DNA from: JAAFHN01 sp031421855
Lineage (GTDB): Bacteria; Pseudomonadota; Gammaproteobacteria; Burkholderiales; Burkholderiaceae_C
DNA length: 17,572 bases
Direction of reading: 5' to 3'
NCBI GenBank assembly: GCA_031421855.1
Contig: JANOPN010000018.1
Location: forward strand, 1 to 17,572
The first letter of the stretch is position 1, and each line of letters begins with the position of its first letter. Made by a program: the position numbers and the translations under genes. Below are positions 1 to 6,868 of the stretch, piece after piece. The notes under the pieces were generated by a model, which was not told the DNA's origin, did not search any database, and saw nothing but the letters and a program-made list of their open reading frames with translations.

Positions 1-501
1 CACTCGTTTGGTGCAGCCACCACGCTTGGCATGGCGGGTCAGCGCTATCCCACGGGCCAATCCATTAATGAGCCCCGATTGGCCAGCTTCATTGCCCTAT
101 CACCCAAGGCCAATGAGCGCAACCCCCAAGGCTTGGCCGCAGTCGTGCGGCCCATGCTCGCCATCACTGGCACGCTAGACGGCGACGTCATCGGTGACGG
201 CACCACGCCCGAGCAGCGCGCAGCCGTGTTTGACCAATTGCCCAGCGGCAACAAGGCGCTTTGGGTCTTAAGCGAAGCCGAGCACATGAGTTTTGGCGGC
301 CAATCGGTTGCCGACGAGCTGCCCAGGCGGCTGCGCGGCGAAGCCATCGCGCGGCAAAAAACGCCCGCACACCAAGCCGTTGTCGCCCAACTAACCCTTG
401 AGTGGTGGCGCGCCACCCTGCAAGCCGACCCCGCCGCTGCCCAACGACTCAAACAGCCCACGGGCTTGGTTGCAGGCGATGTGTGGCGGTTGTCACGTTG
501 A
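1..501 (+). CDS. alpha/beta hydrolase, C-terminal part (5' end outside window)
   Basis: The reading frame is open from base 1 to a TGA at 499-501, so 166 codons of a longer gene are present. The first residues read HSFGAATTLG, which matches the nucleophile elbow G-x-S-x-G of alpha/beta hydrolases; the first glycine would lie just outside the window and the serine would be the nucleophile. Further on, TGTLDGD fits the strand carrying the acidic residue, and SEAEHMSFGG fits the loop carrying the catalytic histidine. The order Ser, Asp, His is that of the family. The closest group is probably the dienelactone-hydrolase or acetylhydrolase-like set, but the substrate cannot be told. The gene converges on dadA with 72 bases between the stop codons, and that gap is filled by a repeat. 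Confidence 0.8.
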   Translation, partial: HSFGAATTLGMAGQRYPTGQSINEPRLASFIALSPKANERNPQGLAAVVRPMLAITGTLDGDVIGDGTTPEQRAAVFDQLPSGNKALWVLSEAEHMSFGGQSVADELPRRLRGEAIARQKTPAHQAVVAQLTLEWWRATLQADPAAAQRLKQPTGLVAGDVWRLSR

Positions 502-508
502 AATCGGT

Positions 509-541
509 GTTGCTAAACAATAGTCCTATTTAGATAGCAAC
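509..541. terminator. hairpin between convergent genes, possible bidirectional terminator
   Basis: GTTGCTA at 509-515 pairs perfectly with TAGCAAC at 535-541, and inside it AATAG pairs with CTATT around a two-base loop. The hairpin lies just after the hydrolase stop (499-501) and after the dadA stop on the other strand, where a terminator is expected. It lacks a GC-rich stem and a clean run of T, so it may only be the terminal inverted repeat of repeat copy R1. Confidence 0.35.
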
Positions 542-595
542 GAACCCAATGAATCCGGTGACCAGAGGCTGATTTATCTTGAAAATCGGCTCAAA
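509..595 (-). repeat. dispersed repeat copy R1, downstream of dadA
   Basis: Read on the minus strand, this segment begins TTTGAG, passes through TGGTCACCG, ATTGGGTT and GTTGCTATC, and ends in an inverted repeat. It matches copy R2 (1984-2060) without gaps, with the TTTGAG and TGGTC blocks 31 bases apart in both. By hand count, 28 of 33 core bases agree, from (T/C)TGGTCAC to GCTATC. The TAA stop of dadA (574-576) lies inside the copy, so the last codons of dadA and the convergent intergenic space are both made of repeat. R1 and R2 face opposite ways and bracket dadA, with their hairpin ends pointing outward. Confidence 0.8.
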
Positions 596-1953
596 TCGAG
601 ACCCGAGACGTCTATGGTGGGTTTGCGGCTGCTGATTTGGTCGGCCACAACTCGGGCGCTGCCGCAGGCCAGGGCCCAGCCGCTGGAGCCGTGGCCGAGG
701 TTGAGCCACAAGTTTTTGACGGGCGTGGGGCCAATGAGGGGTGGGCCGTCGGGCAGCATCGGGCGAGCGCCTTTCCATTCTTGTACATGGCGCATGTGGG
801 CCGCGCCGGGGAACCAGTCGCTGAGTACTTTGTAGAGCGTGGCCAGCGCTGACGGCGGTATCGTGCCGGGCCGACCACCGATGTCGGCGCTGCCCGCGAC
901 TCGCACCCGGTTGCCCAATCGTGAGATCGCTACTTTGTATCGCTCGTCCATGAGGGCAGAGCGGGGCGCGTTGAGCGGCTCGCGGATGTGGGCGCTGACG
1001 CTGTAGCCCCAGATTTTGGCCAGGGGCACTTGAATGCCAAGGGGTTTGAGCAGTTGCGCGCTGTCGGCCCCGGCGCACATGACGACGTGGTCAAAGCGGG
1101 CGGTTTGCGACATGGGCAGCCGCTTTGGCGTGGTTGCCCCCAAATCTTCAATTGGCGCGGGTTCGGTCAGGCCGTTACTGAAGCCGTTTTGCCAGGTTGG
1201 GCGCTGGATACTGGCGGCGTTAAGCTCATCAGCTTGACTCTCGAACGCTACTGAAAGCCTAGCATCAGTCTCAATGGATACCGAGACCACACGCGCTTTT
1301 AGCTCAAAATTGACACCCCGGTCGCGTGCTTTGTCGCGCAGCAGCTGGGCGAACTGGCGGCAATTGGCGACTTCGTCGTCGGGCAGGTGGATGCTGCCCG
1401 CAAAGCGGGTGTCGGGGTTAAGCGCGGGTTCGATTGCACGGGTGCCAGCTTCGTCCAGTTCCCAGTATTTGACCCCCAACTCGCGCAGTACACCCAAGCC
1501 GGGCTGCATGATTTGGTGTTCTTTTTCACCACGCAGCAGCACGGTGTAGCCGCTGGCACGGTCGTACTCCAAACCGAGCTGCTCGGTCAGTTCGTGAAGT
1601 CGCTCGCGGCTGTAAAAGGCGAGCTGCGACAGTTGCGTGCGGTTGCGGGCAAACAACTCGGGCTTGCAGCTGGACGACCATTGCAGCATCCATTTGAGCT
1701 CATGGGTTGTGAGGGGCCAACGAACCCGCACGGGGGCATGGGCTGCAAACAGGTATTTGAGTACTTTGCTGCGCATGCCGGGTGCGGCCCAGGGCGTGAC
1801 ATAGCCGGGCGCGACCACACCGGCGTTGGCAAAACTGGTTTCTTCGGCGACCGAGCCGCGTCGCTCGAATACCGTGACTTCGTGGCCGTCTGCGGCCAAC
1901 TCGTAGGCGGTGGTCACGCCGATGATGCCTGCGCCAATCACGGCCACCTTCAC
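574..1953 (-). CDS. dadA: D-amino-acid dehydrogenase, small-subunit (DadA) family
   Basis: This is an FAD-dependent oxidoreductase of the DadA/DAO fold, which oxidises D-amino acids to 2-oxo acids and ammonia at the membrane and passes electrons to quinones. The N-terminus has the dinucleotide motif G-A-G-I-I-G (residues 7-12), followed by TSFANAG and PGYVTPWAAPG, which are typical of DadA. The C-terminal half has ARPMLPDGPPLIG and NLGHGSSGWALACGS, the second FAD-contact region. I place the start at GTG 1953 because GGAG lies 6 bases upstream and the protein then begins MKVAVIGAG; a TTG at 1965 is the longer alternative. The protein is 459 residues against about 430 for E. coli DadA. The excess lies near residues 222-275, where repeat copy R4 begins. 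It follows the amidase on the same strand with 91 bases between, filled by repeat R2. Co-transcription is likely but unproven. Confidence 0.87.
   Translation of the reverse strand: MKVAVIGAGIIGVTTAYELAADGHEVTVFERRGSVAEETSFANAGVVAPGYVTPWAAPGMRSKVLKYLFAAHAPVRVRWPLTTHELKWMLQWSSSCKPELFARNRTQLSQLAFYSRERLHELTEQLGLEYDRASGYTVLLRGEKEHQIMQPGLGVLRELGVKYWELDEAGTRAIEPALNPDTRFAGSIHLPDDEVANCRQFAQLLRDKARDRGVNFELKARVVSVSIETDARLSVAFESQADELNAASIQRPTWQNGFSNGLTEPAPIEDLGATTPKRLPMSQTARFDHVVMCAGADSAQLLKPLGIQVPLAKIWGYSVSAHIREPLNAPRSALMDERYKVAISRLGNRVRVAGSADIGGRPGTIPPSALATLYKVLSDWFPGAAHMRHVQEWKGARPMLPDGPPLIGPTPVKNLWLNLGHGSSGWALACGSARVVADQISSRKPTIDVSGLDLSRFSR
1244..1290 (-). repeat. dispersed repeat copy R4, in frame inside dadA
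   Basis: Read on the minus strand, this stretch of dadA shares TGGTC, CGGTATCCATTG, TGATGCTA and AGTAGC with copy R3 inside dxr, in the same order and spacing. By hand count, 34 of 47 bases agree without gaps. GCTAAA lies 8 bases before TGGTC, as it does in copy R2. It is translated in the same frame as R3 (V-S-V-S-I, then D-A, then V-A). It opens the part of dadA that is longer than in E. coli DadA, so it may be part of an insertion. Confidence 0.65.
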
Positions 1954-1983
1954 GCGAGGCTCCAAAGGGTGGTTGGGGGTCGG

Positions 1984-2060
1984 TTTGAGGCAAAAATCAG
2001 GCTAAATATGCCATTGGTCACCGAATCTATTGGGTTTGTTGCTATCAAAATGTAAGTATC
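1984..2060 (+). repeat. dispersed repeat copy R2, between amidase and dadA
   Basis: On the plus strand this copy reads TTTGAG, GCTAAATATG, TTGGTCACCG, ATTGGGTTTG and TTGCTATC, and then a degenerate right arm ending AAGTATC. It is inverted relative to R1. Its outer end runs into the amidase gene. The TTTTGATAGC read on the minus strand gives the amidase its stop, TGA, followed directly by TAG in the same frame. It fills nearly all of the space between the amidase stop and the dadA start, so any shared transcript would carry it. Confidence 0.8.
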
Positions 2061-3373
2061 TTTTCGGTTTCAAGTGCGGCGCTCAAGACGGCGGCATCGG
2101 TGTGGGGTGCGCCCCACAACATCAAGCCTGCGCCGAGTTCGCCGCGCAACTGCATGGGGATTGAGATCGCCGGGCCGCCTAAGAAGTTGGCGGGTGCGGT
2201 GTTGCGCAGCATCAAGGCATTGGTTGCAAAAAACGCGGCGTCGTCATGCAACACGTCAGCCACTGGTCGAGCGGTGATGGGCACGGTGGGCGAGGCGAGC
2301 ACATCAAAACGCACGAGTTTGGCGCAGGTGCGCGCAATCCACGATTGGCGCTGGTGAACGAGTTCAAGGTAATCAACGGCGCGTGTTTGCTCGGCAACGG
2401 TCATGCGGGCGACGACGCGTGGGTCGATTTCGCTTCGGCGGCTCCACGAACCCTGTCGCACGTGCCAAGCAAGGCCCTCGCAGCTTGAAAAGCCCGCTTT
2501 TTGTTGCAAAGGAGCCAGCTCGGCCAATTCGGGTAGGTCAAACACGTCGACCACTGCCCCGGCGGCTGACAAGCGGCTGAGCGCGCGTTCAAACGCGGTG
2601 GCAACGCTGGCGTCAAGCGAGTCAAGCACCGAATTGCGCGGCACCCCCACGCGCAGCCCCTTCAGGCTGGGCTCCAGGTGGATGCGTGTGGCCGACAGCA
2701 ACTCAAACGCCAGCACCGCGTCGCGCACGCTGCGCGCGAGTGGGCCAACGGTGTCAAGCGTGGTGGACAGTGGCACCGCCCCGGTGGTCGGGATGATGCC
2801 GGTGGTGGGCTTGAAGCCGACAACGCCGCACACGGCAGCCGGAATGCGCACCGAGCCGCCTGTGTCAGACCCCAAACCAATGAACACGGCTCCGGTCGCC
2901 ACGGCAACGCCCGCGCCGCTGGACGAGCCGCCGGGCAAGCGATGAACCGCCGCGTCCAGCGGGTTGCGCGGCGTGCCGAAATGCGGGTTCAGCCCCATGC
3001 CCGAGAACGCAAACTCGTTCATGGCCGTGCGACCCAAAAGCGCGCCACCCGCGCCGCGAAGCCGGGCAACAGCGGGCGCGTCAGCACGTGCTGCGGGTCG
3101 CTCAGCCAAGACTTTCGAGCCCGCAGCCGTGACTTGGCCGGCGACATCGAACAAATCTTTGATGCCGACTGCCAAACCGGCAAGCGGGGAGCCGGGGCTG
3201 CACGACTGCGCTGTCAGCAGGGCCGAGTCGGCGTCGAGGCGGTAAAAAACCGACTCGCACGCGCCACTGCGGGCGATGTCGATGCTGGTTTGCATCTCGG
3301 CGCGCGCGCTGGTTTGGCCCAGCGCAATGGCTTGGCGGGTGGCGTGCAGGTCGCCTCGGGCTGGGCTGGTCAT
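2045..3373 (-). CDS. amidase-signature family hydrolase
   Basis: This is a serine amidase of the amidase-signature family, which hydrolyses a C-N amide bond. Three parts of the Ser-cisSer-Lys triad are visible: the lysine in GIKDLFD (about residue 72), the GGSSSG loop (149-153) that holds the cis-serine, and the nucleophile serine in GSDTGGS (174). The following GFKPTTG is also conserved. The length (442 residues) fits stand-alone members of the family. I take ATG 3373 as the start; a TTG two codons upstream is possible, and the ribosome site is weak (CGAG 9 bases before ATG). The substrate is unknown. The fold includes GatA, but no gatB or gatC is next to it, so a GatA role is unlikely. It precedes dadA on the same strand. 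The last codons and the stop come from repeat R2. Confidence 0.85.
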   Translation of the reverse strand: MTSPARGDLHATRQAIALGQTSARAEMQTSIDIARSGACESVFYRLDADSALLTAQSCSPGSPLAGLAVGIKDLFDVAGQVTAAGSKVLAERPAARADAPAVARLRGAGGALLGRTAMNEFAFSGMGLNPHFGTPRNPLDAAVHRLPGGSSSGAGVAVATGAVFIGLGSDTGGSVRIPAAVCGVVGFKPTTGIIPTTGAVPLSTTLDTVGPLARSVRDAVLAFELLSATRIHLEPSLKGLRVGVPRNSVLDSLDASVATAFERALSRLSAAGAVVDVFDLPELAELAPLQQKAGFSSCEGLAWHVRQGSWSRRSEIDPRVVARMTVAEQTRAVDYLELVHQRQSWIARTCAKLVRFDVLASPTVPITARPVADVLHDDAAFFATNALMLRNTAPANFLGGPAISIPMQLRGELGAGLMLWGAPHTDAAVLSAALETEKILTF

Positions 3374-3403
3374 GGGCAAATGCTCGGGTGGATCGGTGAC
3401 CGG

Positions 3404-3433
3404 GATATAATCGTGAGCTTCGCTCTATGTCAG
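3404..3433 (-). promoter_or_regulatory. candidate sigma-70 promoter for the amidase gene
   Basis: On the minus strand, CTGACA (3433-3428, one mismatch from TTGACA) is followed after 18 bases by TATATC (3409-3404, four of six consensus bases). Transcription would start near 3397, about 25 bases before ATG 3373. The -10 element overlaps the plus-strand TATAAT, so the two divergent promoters would share DNA. This is a sequence match only. Confidence 0.4.
3406..3411 (+). promoter_or_regulatory. candidate rpsB promoter -10 box
   Basis: A perfect TATAAT lies 158 bases upstream of the rpsB start codon. No good -35 hexamer is present at 16-18 bases spacing, and no TGN extension precedes it. If used, transcription would start near 3418, immediately before the paired leader region. 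No better plus-strand promoter was found between here and rpsB. Confidence 0.45.
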
Positions 3434-3537
3434 CCGCATTCGGCGGTTGAACAAAACGAGAGCGAAAAATCAGCGAATGCGCCGACCTTGAGGTGTTGAA
3501 GCGGTTTTCAGCAATGAAAGCGCGTCAAAACTCGGCG
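3419..3537 (+). ncRNA. structured 5' leader of rpsB (putative cis-regulatory RNA)
   Basis: There are two nested stem domains. Domain 1: TTCGCTCT (3419-3426) pairs perfectly with AGAGCGAA (3459-3466), enclosing a GCCG-CATT-CGGC hairpin (3433-3444). Domain 2: CGCCGA (3480-3485) pairs perfectly with TCGGCG (3532-3537), enclosing a hairpin with arms GCG..TTTCA and TGAAA.CGC (3501-3523, GCAA loop). Ribosomal protein S2 represses its own mRNA through the leader in gammaproteobacteria, so an autoregulatory role is a reasonable inference here. No known family was recognised. Confidence 0.45.
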
Positions 3538-3569
3538 TATTTTAGACCTAACCTTCAAAGGAAATTGTC

Positions 3570-4322
3570 ATGAGCGTCACCATGCGTGAGATGTTAGAAG
3601 CCGGCGTCCATTTTGGACACCAAACCCGCTTTTGGGACCCCAAGATGGCTCCGTTCATCTTCGGCCACCGCAACAAAATCCACATCATCAACTTGGAAAA
3701 AACGCTGCCGATGTTCAACGCAGCAGCCAAGTTTGCCAAAGACCTGTCGTCGCGTCGCGGCACGATCATGATGGTTGGCACCAAGCGCCAAGCCCGTGAA
3801 ATCGTGGCCACCGAAGCGCAGCGCGCAGGCATCCCGTTTGTTGACCAGCGTTGGTTGGGCGGCATGCTTACCAACTACAAAACGGTCAAGGGCTCGATCA
3901 AGCGCATCAAAGAGATGAAGGCTCAGCAAGAGACCGGCTTGGACGCACTGAGCAAAAAAGAACAGCTCATGTTTGCTCGCGAACTCGTCAAGCTCGAGCG
4001 CGACATTGGCGGTATCCAAGACATGGCCGCTTTGCCTGACGCCTTGTTTGTGATCGACGTGGGTTTCCACAAAATCGCGATTGCCGAAGCCAAAAAGCTC
4101 GGTATTCCAATCATCGGCGTGGTTGACACCAACCACAGCCCAATCGGCATCGACTACGTGATCCCTGGCAACGACGACTCGGCACAAGCCGTGCAGTTGT
4201 ACGCCCGTGGCATCGCTGACGCGATTTTGGAAGGCCGTGCCAACGCCGTGACCGAAGTGGTCAAGGCAATCCACGAGTCAAACGACGAATTCGTCGAAGT
4301 TGCCGAAGCCAAGGCCTCTTGA
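3570..4322 (+). CDS. rpsB: 30S ribosomal protein S2
   Basis: S2 is a late-binding small-subunit ribosomal protein that contacts 16S rRNA helices and helps hold S1. The sequence is a full-length match: MLEAGVHFGHQTRFWDPKM at the N-terminus, then NLEKTLPMF, GTKRQA, DQRWLGGMLTN and VGFHKIAIAEAKKLGIP, then GVVDTNHSP. The length of 250 residues is normal. The ATG at 3570 is preceded by AAAGGA (3557-3562) with 7 bases between, a strong ribosome site. It begins the long rightward gene block and is separated from tsf by a hairpin, an arrangement well known in bacteria for S2 and EF-Ts. A paired leader upstream suggests feedback control. Confidence 0.98.
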   Translation: MSVTMREMLEAGVHFGHQTRFWDPKMAPFIFGHRNKIHIINLEKTLPMFNAAAKFAKDLSSRRGTIMMVGTKRQAREIVATEAQRAGIPFVDQRWLGGMLTNYKTVKGSIKRIKEMKAQQETGLDALSKKEQLMFARELVKLERDIGGIQDMAALPDALFVIDVGFHKIAIAEAKKLGIPIIGVVDTNHSPIGIDYVIPGNDDSAQAVQLYARGIADAILEGRANAVTEVVKAIHESNDEFVEVAEAKAS

Positions 4323-4374
4323 ATCTGGCCTGACCCCGCCCGTGCGCCAGCTGCGTGGGCCTCGGGTCGGTTGA

Positions 4375-4396
4375 AAAAGGGCCTTTTGGCCCTTTT
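4375..4396 (+). terminator. hairpin between rpsB and tsf (partial terminator)
   Basis: AAAAGGGCC (4375-4383) and GGCCCTTTT (4388-4396) are perfect complements around a four-T loop. The T run forms the right end of the stem, as in intrinsic terminators, and the flanking A run would let it work from either side. Lying inside a co-directional pair with 113 bases between genes, it probably lowers rather than ends transcription into tsf. Confidence 0.8.
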
Positions 4397-4435
4397 CTCG
4401 CATTTCACCCAACCCCCAATTAAGAGATTTACAAA

Positions 4436-5326
4436 ATGGCTGCAATCACCGCAAGCATGGTCGCCGAGCTGCGCGCCAAGACCGACGCCCCCATGATGGA
4501 GTGCAAAAAAGCGCTCACCGAGGCCGAAGGCAACATGGACAAAGCAGAAGAGATTTTGCGCGTCAAGCTGGGTAATAAAGCGGGCAAGGCTGCCTCGCGC
4601 ATCACTGCTGAGGGCGTCGTTGCCGTGGCATCGTCGGGCTCGTCCGCTTCGATGATCGAGATCAACTGCGAAACCGATTTCGTCACCAAAAACGACAGCT
4701 TTTTGGCCCTGAGCCAAGCGGCAGCGCAATTGGTTGCTGACCACAACCCAGCCGACTTGGCTGCTTTGGGTGCATTGGCTTACAGCGCAGACGGATTTGG
4801 CCCCACGTTGGAAGATGTGCGCAAGGGCTTGATCGGCAAGATTGGCGAAAACATGAGCTTTCGCCGTTTCAAGCATTTCAGCGGCGCGCCCAAATTGGCC
4901 AGCTACTTGCACGGCACCCGCATTGGTGTGATCGTGGAGTTTGAAGGTGACGACACCGCGGCCAAAGACACGGCGATGCACATCGCCGCCATGAAGCCTG
5001 TTGCCCTGTCCAGCGCGGACGTGCCAGCTGAGTTGATCGAAAAAGAGCGCTCAGTCGCGACCATCAAAGCGGCCGAGTCGGGTAAGCCAGCCGAAATCGT
5101 CGCCAAAATGATCGACGGGTCGGTTCAGAAGTACCTCAAAGAAGTGTCGCTGTTTGACCAAAGCTTCGTTAAAAACGACAAGCTGACCGTCGCTGCCATG
5201 CTCAAAGCGGCTAACACGCAAGTCAAAACCTTCACCATGTTCATTGTGGGTGAGGGCATTGAGAAGAAAGTTGACGACTTTGCAGCCGAAGTGGCCGCCC
5301 AAGTGGCTGCAGCGAAGGCTCAGTGA
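4436..5326 (+). CDS. tsf: translation elongation factor Ts
   Basis: EF-Ts is the cytoplasmic nucleotide exchange factor for EF-Tu. The N-terminal domain (ELRAKTDAPMMECKKAL, residues 11-27) is a variant of the usual LR.KTGAGMM.CK.AL, and the core motif TDFV sits at residues 80-83, where it contacts EF-Tu. The C-terminal part holds the second core subdomain and the coiled-coil region. At 296 residues it is slightly longer than E. coli EF-Ts (283). The start at ATG 4436 has AAGAGA 8 bases upstream. The gene is enclosed by two near-identical hairpins. Confidence 0.98.
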   Translation: MAAITASMVAELRAKTDAPMMECKKALTEAEGNMDKAEEILRVKLGNKAGKAASRITAEGVVAVASSGSSASMIEINCETDFVTKNDSFLALSQAAAQLVADHNPADLAALGALAYSADGFGPTLEDVRKGLIGKIGENMSFRRFKHFSGAPKLASYLHGTRIGVIVEFEGDDTAAKDTAMHIAAMKPVALSSADVPAELIEKERSVATIKAAESGKPAEIVAKMIDGSVQKYLKEVSLFDQSFVKNDKLTVAAMLKAANTQVKTFTMFIVGEGIEKKVDDFAAEVAAQVAAAKAQ

Positions 5327-5391
5327 GCGTGACCGACCTTGCCTTGGTGCCTCAATTTGTGAAGCCGCCATGTCAAGGTTTGTGAAGCTTT

Positions 5392-5420
5392 GCAAAAAGG
5401 GCCGTTTTGGCCCTTTTTGC
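5392..5420 (+). terminator. intrinsic terminator after tsf
   Basis: A perfect 12-bp inverted repeat has arms GCAAAAAGGGCC (5392-5403) and GGCCCTTTTTGC (5409-5420) around a five-base loop. The GC core with a T run is a classic terminator and could work in both directions. It is almost the same as the hairpin after rpsB. Confidence 0.85.
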
Positions 5421-5521
5421 TGCCTCAAACCCGGTTGAATCGACCCCGAACGAGCAAGGCCCGCTAAACTCCGAACGCCGTGCTCGCGGCCTCAACCCAT
5501 CACTTTGACACCCCGTACACC

Positions 5522-6238
5522 ATGACCAAACCCGCCTACCGCCGCATTTTGTTGAAACTCTCGGGGGAGGCCTTGATGGGGGACGATGCGTTTGGCATCA
5601 ACCGCGACACCATCGTGCGCATGGTTGAAGAGGTGCGCGAGGTCACACAATTGGGCGTTCAGGTCGCTGTTGTGATCGGCGGCGGCAACATCTTTCGCGG
5701 CGTGGCGGGCGGCTCAGTTGGCATGGACCGCGCGACCGCTGACTACATGGGCATGCTGGCTACGGTCATGAATGCCTTGGCGCTGGCCGACACCATGAAC
5801 AAGGCAGACCTCACAGCGCGGGTGATGAGTGCAATCAACATCGAGTCGGTGGTTGAGCCCTATGTTCGGCCCAAGGCTTTGCAGTACCTTGAAGAAGGCA
5901 AGATCGTGATTTTTGCGGCGGGTATCGGCAACCCGTTTTTCACGACTGACACGGCTGCAGCCTTGCGCGGAGCCGAGATCGGTGCCGAAATCGTGCTCAA
6001 AGCGACCAAGGTCGATGGCGTTTATACAGCCGACCCCAAGAAAGATCCAACCGCCACGCGTTACGCGTCGCTGAGCTTTGACGAGGCTGTGAACAAGCGC
6101 TTGGAGATCATGGACACCGCGGCGTTTGCGCTGTGCCGTGAGCAAAAGTTACCCATCAAAGTGTTTTCAATTTTCAAACATGGCGCGCTCAAACGCGTCG
6201 TGATGGGCGAAGACGAAGGCACCTTGGTCCACGTCTGA
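5522..6238 (+). CDS. pyrH: UMP kinase
   Basis: UMP kinase phosphorylates UMP to UDP in pyrimidine synthesis and belongs to the amino-acid kinase fold. Visible motifs are ILLKLSGEALMG (residues 9-20, phosphate-binding lysine), VIGGGNIFRG (51-60), GNPFFTTDTAAALRG (UMP contact), and KATKVDGVYTADPKKDPTAT (nucleotide site). The protein is 238 residues, near the 241 of E. coli. I chose ATG 5522 because the protein then starts directly before the first strand; a GTG at 5480 would add 14 unconserved residues. No ribosome-binding site is visible in front of ATG 5522, which is unusual in this block. The upstream terminator suggests that pyrH may have its own promoter, but none was convincing. Confidence 0.97.
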   Translation: MTKPAYRRILLKLSGEALMGDDAFGINRDTIVRMVEEVREVTQLGVQVAVVIGGGNIFRGVAGGSVGMDRATADYMGMLATVMNALALADTMNKADLTARVMSAINIESVVEPYVRPKALQYLEEGKIVIFAAGIGNPFFTTDTAAALRGAEIGAEIVLKATKVDGVYTADPKKDPTATRYASLSFDEAVNKRLEIMDTAAFALCREQKLPIKVFSIFKHGALKRVVMGEDEGTLVHV

Positions 6239-6280
6239 ATCCCCAACACACAACCCTCACACGAACACGGAGAACTCCGC

Positions 6281-6841
6281 ATGAGCGTCGCTGACATCAA
6301 AACCAATGTGGAAGCCAAAATGACCCAATCGGTCGAGGCTTTTCGGCACAACCTGAGCAAAATTCGCGCCGGTCGCGCCAGTCCGGGCATGCTGGATTCG
6401 TTGGTCGTTGAGTACTACGGCTCCGCAGTGCCAATCAACCAAATCGCCACCATCAATTTGCTGGATTCGCGAACCTTGAGCGTGCAGCCCTTTGAGCGCG
6501 GCATGGGTCCAAAAATCGAAAAGGCCATTCGTGAAAGCGATTTGGGATTGAACCCCTCCAGCATGGGCGACTTGATTCGCGTGCCGGTACCGGCGATGAG
6601 CGAAGAGCGCCGCAAAGACCTCACCAAACTCGTGCGCAACGAGGCTGAAAATGCCAAAGTCGTCGTGCGTGGGCAGCGTCGCGACGCCAACGAGGCGGTC
6701 AAGAAGCTGGTCAAGGACAAAGAGGCCACCGAAGACGATCAAAAACGCGGTGAGGCCGATATTCAAAAGGCGACTGATCGCTTCATCAACGACATCGATC
6801 GCTCGACCGCCGACAAAGAAAAGGAAATCATGTCGGTGTGA
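6281..6841 (+). CDS. frr: ribosome recycling factor
   Basis: RRF acts with EF-G to split post-termination ribosomes in the cytoplasm. The sequence matches across its whole length of 186 residues: the start MSVADIKTNVEAKM, then KIRAGRASPGMLD, then QPFERGM and KAIRESDLGLNP, then IRVPVPAMSEERRKDL, and the C-terminal helix with KATDRFINDID. A GGAG (6269-6272) lies 8 bases before ATG 6281. It follows pyrH by 42 bases, the common pyrH-frr order, and is very likely co-transcribed with it. Confidence 0.98.
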   Translation: MSVADIKTNVEAKMTQSVEAFRHNLSKIRAGRASPGMLDSLVVEYYGSAVPINQIATINLLDSRTLSVQPFERGMGPKIEKAIRESDLGLNPSSMGDLIRVPVPAMSEERRKDLTKLVRNEAENAKVVVRGQRRDANEAVKKLVKDKEATEDDQKRGEADIQKATDRFINDIDRSTADKEKEIMSV

Positions 6842-6868
6842 TTCACACCCGCATGTTGGCCTGAGTTC

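Noticed and set aside
1387..2055. 222-codon open frame antisense to dadA running into the intergenic space
   Set aside because: It is a shadow of dadA. Its end and that of the shadow frame at 530-1078 share P-L-V-T and I-G-F-V-A-I only because both run through repeat copies.
3594..4274. 226-codon open frame antisense to rpsB
   Set aside because: It lies wholly opposite a conserved ribosomal protein gene, with no domain or ribosome site of its own.
5356..5388. Direct repeat TTTGTGAAGC, two copies 23 bases apart after tsf
   Set aside because: Only 10 bp and two copies just before the terminator; too little to call an operator or regulatory site.
5640..5680. GGTCAC and ATTGGGCGTT in pyrH resemble the repeat core
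   Set aside because: Spacing is wrong and the residues are the normal PyrH sequence leading to the glycine loop.
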